From Acidimicrobiales bacterium (GTDB lineage Bacteria > Actinomycetota > Acidimicrobiia > Acidimicrobiales > Aldehydirespiratoraceae), in contig JAJCXX010000036.1 of the NCBI GenBank assembly GCA_029263195.1, positions 1 to 50,005 of the forward strand: a stretch of DNA of 50,005 bases, read 5' to 3'. This document shows, piece by piece, positions 34,932-44,300 of the stretch (positions are counted from its first letter, which is position 1; every line of letters begins with the position of its first letter). A model generated the notes under the pieces. It was not told where the DNA came from, ran no database searches, and worked only from the letters and a program-made list of their open reading frames with translations. Both the position numbers and the translations under genes were made by a program.

Positions 34932-36566
34932 ATGAGATGGCGACTCGGGTTGGTGGTGATGCTGTTCGCGGCATCGGCGTGTGGTGTGGCTGAGCCCGTT
35001 GTCGTCTCCCCAGAGTCGGCGGCCGACCTTCCGAGGACGACACTGCAGCAGATCAGCATTGCCGTGACTGAATCGGTTGAGACTCTTCCTCTTCCCGGCT
35101 GCCACACGATGTGGCTCACGACCCACGATGACGAGCCCCCACCCGGGGCCTGTGAGCAACTGTCCTCGGTCCGTCGTTTCACCGCACGATATGAAGACGA
35201 GACGACAACTTTGGTCGCCCCGGACGTGAGAGTCGATCCGTTGTTCGCCATGCATTTGGTCTCCCGGGAATTGACCGGGCGGCTGTTGCTGGTAGTGGTG
35301 GTGCCTCCCCCTGACGCCGATGTTGTTCGATTGATCGATTCGGTCGGCGAGGTCGCAGATCAAGTCTCACCGTCGGGGGATCTGGTTGCTCTCGCCGGTT
35401 TGGGGCCCGATCTCACGGTGGAAGCAGTCTCTGCTGACGGGACGGTTATTGCCGAGTGCCCGCCTGATGGTGTGACCCTCGAAGGAATCACGTACGTCTG
35501 CACCCTCGCTCCTGGAGTCGCGGTTCCCGTGACCACGACCGCGGGCGTCACCACTACCACCGTCGGGGTTGATCCGGCCGTGGAGACGTCCGACATCACC
35601 GACGATGTGGAGGTAGTTGTGCTGCTAGCAGAGTCTCCCGATGGGGACTTTACGTATTCGGTCTCGTACGCCGGCGGTCGCGACTCTCTGCTCAACGGCA
35701 CGCTGATGGTCGACGATAGAAGCGGATCGATACCAGCGCTGCGCGACCCACGCGACGAGTTTGATGAGATCAACGACATGGTGTTCGGACCCGGCGGGCT
35801 CGTGGCTTGGGCGACCGATGACTACAACTACGGACGCCGAATATTCATCGGGCGCATCGACGACGGAGGCCGGATTCTCGACAGTCACGAATTCACCGAT
35901 CCCAACATCCAATTGTGGGGGACCGGCACGTTCGACGACGCGGGAGTGCTCACCAGTCCAACCCGCAACAACGCCGCAGGACAGGCCCACGACACGGCCG
36001 CCGACCCTTGGTTCGTCATGTCGGCGCAGCCCGTACCGCAGATCGAGACCGACCAGCCACTGGTCAGTGTGCTGGAAAGTGAGGGCTACTGGGCGCTCGA
36101 GGACCCGGGGTACTGGTACCGCGGCGACACTCTGGGCCATGACCCTGGCTGCGGAGCGAGCACTCTGTACAAGGACGACGCTGACGGGTACAGCCGAGTG
36201 CTTGATACCGCGATCGAACTCGACCTTGTCGTCGACGTCGATGCAGCGTCCGCCTCCCACTCCGGCGGGGCCGACACGGTCGGATCAATGCGAGCGGTGA
36301 TCATCTCCACCGAGTGTCCCGACGAATACGAAGGACGACGCGTCTATTGGGGCATCGAGAGCATCGACTATGGCGATGGCGGTCCGCGATTCGAATCACC
36401 GCTGACCGTCTCGCTCGCTCTTGACGCCCCCGTAGCGGAGGTCCTGTCGGTCACTCCCGTCATTCGCTCCGGCGGGGGTTGCTGCGACCAGATTGCTGCG
36501 CTTGAACTCGAGATCACACAGCTCGACGGCACTGCTGCACTGATTGAGGTGCCAACGGGCTGGTGA
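34932..36566 (+). CDS. Putative lipoprotein of unknown function
   Basis: The 544-residue protein has a signal peptide with lipobox ASACGVA. The N-terminal 180 residues (PRTTLQQISIAVTESVETLP onward) look like a mixed domain; a Thr-rich linker (TTTAGVTTTTVGV) follows, then a large beta-rich region with YSVSYAGGRD and acidic loops, and a Cys-containing C-terminus (GGGCCDQIAALELEITQLDG). No family recognised. It lies alone between two tRNA-Pro fragments and may be cargo of an older island. Confidence 0.55.
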   Translation: MRWRLGLVVMLFAASACGVAEPVVVSPESAADLPRTTLQQISIAVTESVETLPLPGCHTMWLTTHDDEPPPGACEQLSSVRRFTARYEDETTTLVAPDVRVDPLFAMHLVSRELTGRLLLVVVVPPPDADVVRLIDSVGEVADQVSPSGDLVALAGLGPDLTVEAVSADGTVIAECPPDGVTLEGITYVCTLAPGVAVPVTTTAGVTTTTVGVDPAVETSDITDDVEVVVLLAESPDGDFTYSVSYAGGRDSLLNGTLMVDDRSGSIPALRDPRDEFDEINDMVFGPGGLVAWATDDYNYGRRIFIGRIDDGGRILDSHEFTDPNIQLWGTGTFDDAGVLTSPTRNNAAGQAHDTAADPWFVMSAQPVPQIETDQPLVSVLESEGYWALEDPGYWYRGDTLGHDPGCGASTLYKDDADGYSRVLDTAIELDLVVDVDAASASHSGGADTVGSMRAVIISTECPDEYEGRRVYWGIESIDYGDGGPRFESPLTVSLALDAPVAEVLSVTPVIRSGGGCCDQIAALELEITQLDGTAALIEVPTGW

Positions 36567-36632
36567 CAATGTGACCTTCAGCCCGTTCGGCTCGGAGAGG
36601 CTGTCGGTCGGGTGGCTGGGCGAGATTTATTG

Positions 36633-36678
36633 GTCGGGACGGCGGGATTTGAACCCACGACCCCCTGCTCCCAAAGCA
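36633..36678 (-). repeat. 46-bp direct repeat: displaced 3' part of tRNA-Pro (outer att site)
   Basis: Identical over 46 bp to 47,794-47,839, which is the 3' part of tRNA-Pro(UGG) from the anticodon stem-loop to the discriminator. Beyond the repeat the 5' part of a tRNA is absent. This is the classic footprint of a tyrosine-recombinase element integrated into a tRNA 3' end. Confidence 0.85.
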
Positions 36679-36750
36679 AACTCGGCAGGGTGCCGCCGAC
36701 CAGCCGTTTCCCGCAAAAGAGCTGGTCAGCTGACATCTCGGACGTCGCGG

Positions 36751-36793
36751 TGTTGTTCGCTGTTACTCACTGTTGTTCACTGCTAGTTGCACG
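36751..36793. repeat. 10-bp tandem repeats, arm-site-like; shared with the other island end
   Basis: Four consecutive decamers occur in register: TGTTGTTCGC, TGTTACTCAC, TGTTGTTCAC and TGCTAGTTGC. The last two plus flanking bases (36,770-36,793, 24 bp) recur exactly at 47,713-47,736 near the opposite island end. Repeats at both ends inside the att sites resemble recombinase arm-binding sites. Confidence 0.5.
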
Positions 36794-37024
36794 CCTGTTG
36801 CACGGCGCAGGGCGTTCGACCGCTACAGATCCACTGCAACATGGAGCTTCCGACGTCGCCAGCGGCGGCCCGCCGCACTCGAGCCTTGCCGAGCGTGAAA
36901 TGATCTCGGCCCACGGTGCCGCTTGCACACAGCCTGCAACAGTCCCCTCAAGCTGAAGCTCACCGGGTAATGCGCAGGCTCTGATGTGCCCCTGGTTTCG
37001 CGCGTGCGGTTCGTTTGATTCTGG

Positions 37025-37903
37025 TCATGCGATGGATCGGTTGTGGTGAAGGTTCTCATATTCGATCGGGGTGAGCATCCCGATCGATGAGTGGCGGCGT
37101 TGGCGGTTGTGGAAGATTTCGAGGTAATCGAACATGGCGTTGGCTAACTCGACGCGGGTCTTCCAGCGTTTGCGGTTGAGGAGCTCGGTTTGCATTCGGC
37201 CCCAGAACGATTCGATGACAGCATTATCGAAGCAATCTCCGATCGATCCCATCGATGGAAGCAGGCCTGATTCTTGAGCTCGGCGGGTGAACGCCCACGA
37301 GGTGAATTGGGTGCCCTGGTCGGAGTGAATGATCAGCCCTGAGCCGGGTTCGGGCTGGCGGTTCTTGATTGCCATGCCCAAAGCGTTGGTGACCAGCGTG
37401 GAGGTCTGGGCGGAGTCGATCGACCAGCCCACCACGCGGCGGCTGAAGACGTCGAGCACCACACAGCAGTACAGCCGGCCTTCTCGGGTGCCGTGTTCGG
37501 TGATGTCGGTCACCCAGAGCCGGTCTGGTTCGGTCTGGGCGAACGCCCGGTCGACGAGATCCAACGCGGTCGCCATGGCCGGGACCTTGCGGCGCCGGTT
37601 GCGGTTGCCGGGCAGGCCCTGAAGGCCGGCTCGGCGCATCAACAACTCGATCGCTCCGTGGCCGACCTCGACGCCACGCCCGAGGGTCAGTTCGGCGTGG
37701 ACTCGTCTTGCTCCATAGACGCCGCGCGACGCTGTGTGGATGTCGATGATCTGATCGGTGAGCCAGGCGTGACGGATGGCCCGGTTCGACGGCGGCCTTT
37801 TACGCCACATGTAGAACCCCGAGTTCGACACCGAACACACCCGAGTGGAGACCTCCACCGGGTGGCCCTCGTCGGCCATCACCGCGACGGCCTCGTATCG
37901 CAT
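37025..37903 (-). CDS. IS3-family transposase OrfB (DDE catalytic part)
   Basis: The 292-residue frame contains the HTH_21/rve transposase core: catalytic Asp in WVTDITEHG, Asp in IIHSDQGTQFTSW and Glu in NAVIESFWGRMQ, followed by FHNRQRRHSSIGMLTP. It is probably made mainly as an OrfAB fusion by frameshifting from orfA; the ATG at 37,903 lies right at the slip site. No inactivating change was seen. Confidence 0.9.
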   Translation of the reverse strand: MRYEAVAVMADEGHPVEVSTRVCSVSNSGFYMWRKRPPSNRAIRHAWLTDQIIDIHTASRGVYGARRVHAELTLGRGVEVGHGAIELLMRRAGLQGLPGNRNRRRKVPAMATALDLVDRAFAQTEPDRLWVTDITEHGTREGRLYCCVVLDVFSRRVVGWSIDSAQTSTLVTNALGMAIKNRQPEPGSGLIIHSDQGTQFTSWAFTRRAQESGLLPSMGSIGDCFDNAVIESFWGRMQTELLNRKRWKTRVELANAMFDYLEIFHNRQRRHSSIGMLTPIEYENLHHNRSIA

Positions 37904-38181
37904 TTTGGGGACACCACCGACTTCAACAACTCGTTGGCTCGCCTCGTCGCGGCCAGCTCGGTCTCGAGCTCGATGATCCGACGACGAGCCGCGATGAGTT
38001 CGCTGCTCTCGGTGGTCGTGATACCGGACTTGCGGCCAGTATCGATCAGGTGTTGGTTCCACCAGTTGTAGATCGTCTGAGCTGTCACCTCCAGACCAGC
38101 AGCGACCTCGGTGACGGACTTGCCCGCCTCCAACAGATCCAGCACACGGCGGCGATACTCAGGCGGATAGGACCTCGACAT
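37879..38181 (-). CDS. IS3-family transposase OrfA (HTH part)
   Basis: The 100-residue protein has an HTH (YPPEYRRRVLDLLEAGKSVTE, TAQTIYNWWNQH) and a leucine-zipper-like helix (ARRRIIELETELAATRRANE). It binds the element ends and regulates transposition. Its end overlaps orfB in the -1 frame. Confidence 0.9.
   Translation of the reverse strand: MSRSYPPEYRRRVLDLLEAGKSVTEVAAGLEVTAQTIYNWWNQHLIDTGRKSGITTTESSELIAARRRIIELETELAATRRANELLKSVVSPKCDTRPSR
37903..37909 (-). promoter_or_regulatory. Programmed -1 frameshift heptamer CCCAAAA
   Basis: On the coding strand the orfA frame reads C-CCA-AAA, an X-XXY-YYZ heptamer in the correct phase for a -1 slip into orfB. It sits inside the orfA/orfB overlap. 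Frameshifting would give the OrfAB transposase. Confidence 0.6.
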
Positions 38182-38364
38182 AACGGCAACTCCTCGTCAG
38201 AGAAGCATGACCGATTCAAACAAGCCGACTGCACCAAACCCGGGACACATCAACGCCTGCGTAAAACCCGGTGAGCTTCAAGCTCTGGGTTGGCGTAGGT
38301 GTGGGGGGGGGTTTGGTATAACGCTTTGGCGGGTCCTTTTGGGGGGCTGGCGAGACCGGGGGGC

Positions 38365-41300
38365 ATGCGGATGTCGGTTGGTGTTGTGGGGCGTGTTGGT
38401 GTTGTGGGGCGTGTTGGTGTGGTGGCGGGGTTTGCGGTGGTGGCGGCGTTGTTGCCTTCGGGTGCGTTGGCGCAGGAGAGGGCGGTTCCGGTCGATGATC
38501 CGGTTCCGGTGGATGATGTGGTTCCGGTGTTGTTGGATCCTCGTGATATTGCTGAGTTGGGGCTTGATGAGTTGTTTGAGGAGCGGCCGCCGCCGGTGGT
38601 GTCTGGGGTTGGGGATGTGGGGTTGGGTGATCCGTCTTTGTGGCCGGTGGATGGTGAGGGTGTGCCGGTTGTTCCGGTGGTGGTGGAGGATGATTGGCGG
38701 GGTCGGGTGGTTGAGCCGGTTGTTGGTTCGCCTGTGGGTCGTTCTGGGTGGGTGAAGGGTGCCGGTTCGGTTGTGGGCGATGTGTCGGGTGTGGCGGTGT
38801 TGGATGGGTTGCCGGTGGAAGTTCGGGCTGTGGGTTCGGGGGCGGCTGGGTTTGAGGCGCGGGTTGAGGTGTTGGGGGCTGAGGTGGCGCGGGAGTTGTC
38901 GCCTTTGGGGGCGGCGGTGGCTGTTGAGTGGCGAGGCGTGGAGTCGTCGGGTGGGGTGGTGGATGTTGAGCTTGATGTAGGCGATTTTGCTGTGGGTTCG
39001 GCGATGGTTGGTGAGCGTTTGAGGGTTACGGGTTTTCGGTCGTGTGTGTCTGAGGATGTCGAGTTTGACGTTGTGAGCGAGGCGGTTGGGGGTGTGGTGT
39101 CTGAGGGTTTGTCTCGGGTTGATTCTCGGACGCGGGTGGTGTGTGGGTGGGAGGTTGATGTTCCGATTGTGGATTCTGGTGTTGGTTGGGTGACGGTGCG
39201 GGTGGATCTTGATGAACTTGATCGTCGTCGCGGCGACGAGCGGGGGGCGGCGGAGCGCGCTGGTACGGGTCGGGTTGCGCTTGAGGCTGCGTTGGGCTCT
39301 GAGGCGCAGGTCCGGGTGGTGTCGGAGCCGGTGGCTGTGGAGATTTCAACGGAGTGGGCGTCGCAGGCCGAGTCGGCGGGCCTGTCGTCGAAGGCTGGGG
39401 TGGAGTCGTTGTCGAGTGGCGGAGTGATTTTGGCGATGTCGTCGTCGTCGGCGGGTCCGTCGGGCGATTTTGGGGCGTTGCCGGTTCCGTTGTTGGGTGC
39501 GGCTGATGTTGGTCCGTATTCGGGTTCAGCGGAGTATGTGTATGACATTGAGGTGCCGGCTCCGGCGGCGGGGGCGGCTCCGTCGGTGTCGTTGGTGTAT
39601 TCGTCGGCTTCGGTCGATGGGTTGAACACTCAGTCCAACACTCAGGTCGGCGGGGTGGGTGTCGGGTGGTCGTTGGCGGCGGGCGGTTCGATCACGCGTG
39701 AGTGGGGTAACTGTGGGGTGGTGGAGCCCGGGCACTCGAATCCGAATGAGCTTTGTGATGCTGGTGATCGGTATGTGTTGACTCTCAATGGTCGAGGTTC
39801 GCGGCTGATAGCGGAGGGCACCGCGAACGAGTTCCGTCTTGAGGATGATCCTCATTGGAGGGTTCTGCGCAAGTTCACTGCGTCAGGTACTGGTGATTCT
39901 GAGGGTGAGTGGTGGGAGGTCACTACTCCCGATGGGACGGTCTATGAGTTCGGGCGTGACGCGGCCCGGCAGTCGGTGGCGTCGGGGTGGGTTTCGTCGA
40001 CGTCGGCGTGTTCAGGTGCGGCGTTGTGTCGGAGGGGTTGGCAGTGGGCTCTTGATGAGGCGCGTGACACCAACGGAAACGAGATCGTCTATTCGTACAC
40101 GCCGGAGTACAACTACTATCAGTTTTGGGGATCGTCGTGGCCGTCGAATCCGGCGTCGGGCTACAGGGTCGACTATATCCGTGCATTGCAGCTCGATTCG
40201 ATCTATTACACGAACGGGTCGGGTCCGGGTTCGGGAAATGCCCGGATCATGTTTCGGTGGGAAACGCGGTGCGACATTTATGGACCGGGCTATGAAGAAT
40301 GTGACCCGCTAGATTTTTGGACAGCCACCCGGAATTACCCGGATACGCCGCTGGATTTGTGGTGCCGTAACGGGGCCAAGCAGACGACATGTCTACAGGA
40401 TGGCCAGTCGTTCTGGTCCGGTTCGCGGTTGGGGTCGATCCAAACCCAAGTGTGGCGGGGCGGTTCTGACTGGAACACGGTCGCTACCCACGATCTGGCT
40501 CAGTCGTTCCCGGAACCACCGGCTGATCCCCAAGGTGACCTTTCGGAGGCGAAGTTGGCGTTGTTGCGGATTCATCGCCGACCTGGCACCGGGACGACCT
40601 ATTTGGGTATCGACCAGATCGAAGCCGAGGACTACATGTCTTCGAATGGTGGCGTGGCGCCCTACGCCGGGCCAACGACCGGTGATCTTGACAATCCGGT
40701 GTACGTCGGCAGTTTCAGTGTCGGCGACTGGTTCAAGATCGAGGACGTCGATCTGGGGGCGTCATCATGGGATCCCGACCAGGTTCTTATTCGTTACGGG
40801 TCGCCGCATGACTCGACGATCGAGATCCGAGCCGGCAGCTCCACCGGAGCGTTGTTGGCGACAGTGTCGTTGCCTGCGACCGGCGGCTGGGAGCTGTGGG
40901 AGACCGTCCGTGTCAACACGACCGCGGCGGCGACCAGTTTCGCCGATGTGGTGGTTGTCGGTAAGACTTCCACGTCGGGGACTGAGACCGCGAACGTCAA
41001 CTGGATCCGGTTCGCGTCATCAAATCCGGGGAATTTCTTGGCGTGGCCGAGCCTGCCGCCAACCGATTTCTACTCCACCGGTTCCTTTGAGTGGCTCGAC
41101 AACCGCGTGTTCGGCGCAGCATTGTCGGGGGTGTCGCCAATGACGGCGGCGCGGATCGGCACGATCCTCAACCCGCTGGGCGGCACCACCACCTTCACAT
41201 ACCACAACAACGTGGCGAGCGTTGATTGCCCGAACTGGCCGGTGGGGTGGGATGACAATTCTCGGATTTGTTATCCGCTCGCGGACCCGTTTTCGGGTCC

Positions 41301-44300
41301 TGGGACCTGGGACATGTGGTGGAAACGGCTGGTTGTGCAAGTCGACAGAGACGACGGTTTCAATCCTGTGGTCACCACTGCCTACACCTATCAGCAGCCG
41401 GCGTGGGCGTTCTATGACGCCGTCGGTGATGGCGACACCTGGAACGAGTTCCGCGGCTACAACAAAGTCACCATCGACGTCGGGCCGACCAACGGGCTGC
41501 ATTCATCGACCGAGATGCGGTTCTTTCAGGGCATGAACGAAGACCACTACGAAAGCGGCGCCCAAAAGTATAGTCTTGTTGCGTTTTCTGACGGCTCGAC
41601 CATCGCTGATCACCGTTATTGGCGGGGACGTCCATATGAGATCCGTAGCCTCGACACTGCCAATCAGCCGCTGAGCGCAACACGGACGCTCTACACCGGC
41701 GCCATCACAACAAGCGCTCCGGGCGACAAGGCGTACTTCGTGGCACCCACATTGACCCGCGACATCAGCTACGTGCCCGGCACTGATCTCGAAACCCGCG
41801 TCTATACCAACTATGACATCTACGGCAACGTGGCCAATGTCACCGAAGCCGGCGAGATCAACACGACCGGCGATGAGCGTTACACCGACTACGACTACGC
41901 CATCAACACCACCGGATGGATCATCAACACGGCGTGCCAAGTCCAAGTGTGGGACGACGATGACGGCAACCACGGCGGCAACAGCGACATGGTGTCGCGA
42001 ACCCGGTACTACTACGACGGAGGCGGCTACTGCTCGGCGCCGACCGACGGCGACGTTTCCACGGTGGATGTCTTCCGGACCGCGACCGGTTCGATCGCCG
42101 CGACCAGCATTGTCACCGACAGCAAGGGCCGGGTCACCAGAGTGACCGATCCGCTCGGCAACGACACCAACACCGGCTACGACCCGAGTTACGGCTCGGT
42201 CGCGTGGACCGGCAACGACGCGGGGCATGTCACTACCTATGGCTATGACACATTCCGGCGTCTCGTGTCTACCACGGGCCCCAACCCGGGCCAGGACACC
42301 AGTGTTCTCTATGACGGCTACGGCAACGTGACCACCACCGAATCCCCCCTTCAGACCCTCCCGTCGTCGTTTGATCTGCGTATCACCCAGCTGAACCAGA
42401 GCGGGACCGTTCCGTCCAAAATCATCCAGTTCGAATTCATTGAACCAGGCAAGTTCGCAGCATCGGTCACCTACCTCGACGGGTTCGGGCGGCCTCTGCA
42501 AACCCAGACCCGACACCCCCAAGACTCGCCGTGGGAACGGCAGGTGAGTTTCACCAGCCGCGACAACCGCGGTCTGAGCGAACGGGCCTCGATCCCTTAC
42601 CAGTACAGCGGCGACGTCGGCACCAGCTTCCTTGTGCCGACCTGGTCCACAGTCGAGTCACACACCCAGACCGTTTATGACGAAATCAGCCGGCCGGTCG
42701 CCCAGCAGCTCCGCTCCAACACGACGATGCATTCCGAGACAACGTTCGCCTATGACGGCAACCAGACAGTCATCACCGACCCGGAAGGCAACCCGCGCCG
42801 CGAAACATACGACGCCTACGGCAATCTGACGCTAGCTGAGACAGGAACGTCCTACCTCGAACAAACCTTGTACGTCTATGACGCCGCCAACCAGATCAGC
42901 CGCGTCATGGACGACCAATTCAACCTCACAATGATCAACTACGACGTGGCCGGCCAAAAGACCAGCTTGAATGACCCCGATACCGGTATCTGGGGCTACA
43001 CCTACGACAACGCCGGGAACTTGATCACCCAATCCGACGGCGACGGCACTGTGCTCTGGCATGCCTACGACAACCTCAACCGGCTCACCGAGCAACGCCT
43101 CGCCAACTCCGGCGGCCAACTCCTAGCCAACTACAGCTACGACTCGGCGTTCAAAGGCGCCCCCGACACCGCGACCAGCCACGAACCAGCCGGAGCGGTC
43201 ACCCACAACATCGCCAGCTACAACCCAGCAGGCCAGCCCACCGCCGAGAACTGGGTGATCCCCGGACCGGCCGGCGGCAATTTCGCGACCACCAACACCT
43301 ACACCGACGCCGGCCTCATCAAAACCGTGCGTTACCCCGCCAACGACACCGGCGGTCTTGGCGAGACCCTGACCTACGGCTACTGGGGCCGCGCCAAGGC
43401 GCTGAAATCCATCACCTCCGACAACGGCACCAACTACGTCCGACAAGTCACCTACGACACCAACGGGCGCCTATCGAACCTCACCTACCACGGATACTCC
43501 AACTACGTCACACGGTCTGTCAACTACGACCCGGTCACACAACAACGCACCGCCGTGTGGGACCTCGCCAGCAACTTTCAGACCCCCATGCTACGCGCAA
43601 TGGGCTACGATCTCGTCGGCAACATCACCCGGTTGACCCAAGTCAGCTCCGTCACCCCCATGCAACACGAGTGCCCGACCTACGACCACCTCAACCGGCT
43701 CGATACCTCCGAGCTCAGCACTGATTTCTGTGCGACCAACAGCACCGTCGGCTTCAACTGGAACCACAACAGCATCGGCAACGTGACCCTGAGTCATAGG
43801 GCCGGCATCCTCTACTACGGCGCCGGTACCGCTGGACCCCACGCCGTGACCTCCACCAGCTCAGGCGACAGCTTCACCTACAACACCGACGGCAACATGA
43901 CCATCCGCGATCTAGCAGGCCCCGGATCACAAACGCTCACCTACAGCGACCATCAACGCCTCGAAACCCTCAACGACGGCGCCACAACAACCACCTACAG
44001 CTACGACACCAACGGCATCCGGGTCCTAGCCGACAACGGCACCGAAACCACTCTCACCCTCGCCGGCGTCTACGAACGCACCGTCACCAACACCACCGGC
44101 GCCACCACCACCGAAACCTACTACTACACAGGCCCCGAAGGCCTCGTCGCCATGAACGTCGACGGCGAACTCACCTACCTGTTCACCGACAACCGCGGCG
44201 GCATCGACGCCACGTGGAACCCCACAACCCAACAAATCAGCAACCAAATCTACGAGCCCTACGGCACCATCCGAACCAACGGCAACTTCGACACCACCAT

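Larger units (their letters stand above)
36567..36953. other. Island left boundary region
   Basis: No gene is supported. It holds the displaced tRNA-Pro end (36,633-36,678), a set of 10-bp tandem repeats (36,751-36,790) and then featureless sequence up to the IS3-type element. The short open frames here read tRNA sequence backwards and are artefacts. Confidence 0.5.
36954..38280 (-). mobile_element. IS3-family insertion sequence, complete
   Basis: Terminal inverted repeats TGAAGCTCACCGGGT (36,954-36,968) and its complement (38,266-38,280) are perfect over 15 bp and continue imperfectly for about 80 bp. The trinucleotide AGC flanks both ends (36,951-36,953 and 38,281-38,283) as a target duplication. 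The 1,327-bp element holds orfA and orfB in overlapping frames with a CCCAAAA slip site, all typical of IS3 family elements. It appears intact and inserted only 84 bp before the RHS gene start. Confidence 0.9.

Noticed and set aside
36612..36956. A plus-strand frame with VGTAGFEPTTPCSQSK
   Set aside because: This well-known string comes from reading a tRNA-Pro end as protein; no gene is there.
38250..39629. A 459-codon minus-strand frame very rich in Thr, Pro, Ser and Asn
   Set aside because: It is the mirror image of the G+T-rich start of the RHS gene. The low-complexity sequence, lack of a ribosome site and the overlap with a clearly coding frame make it an artefact.
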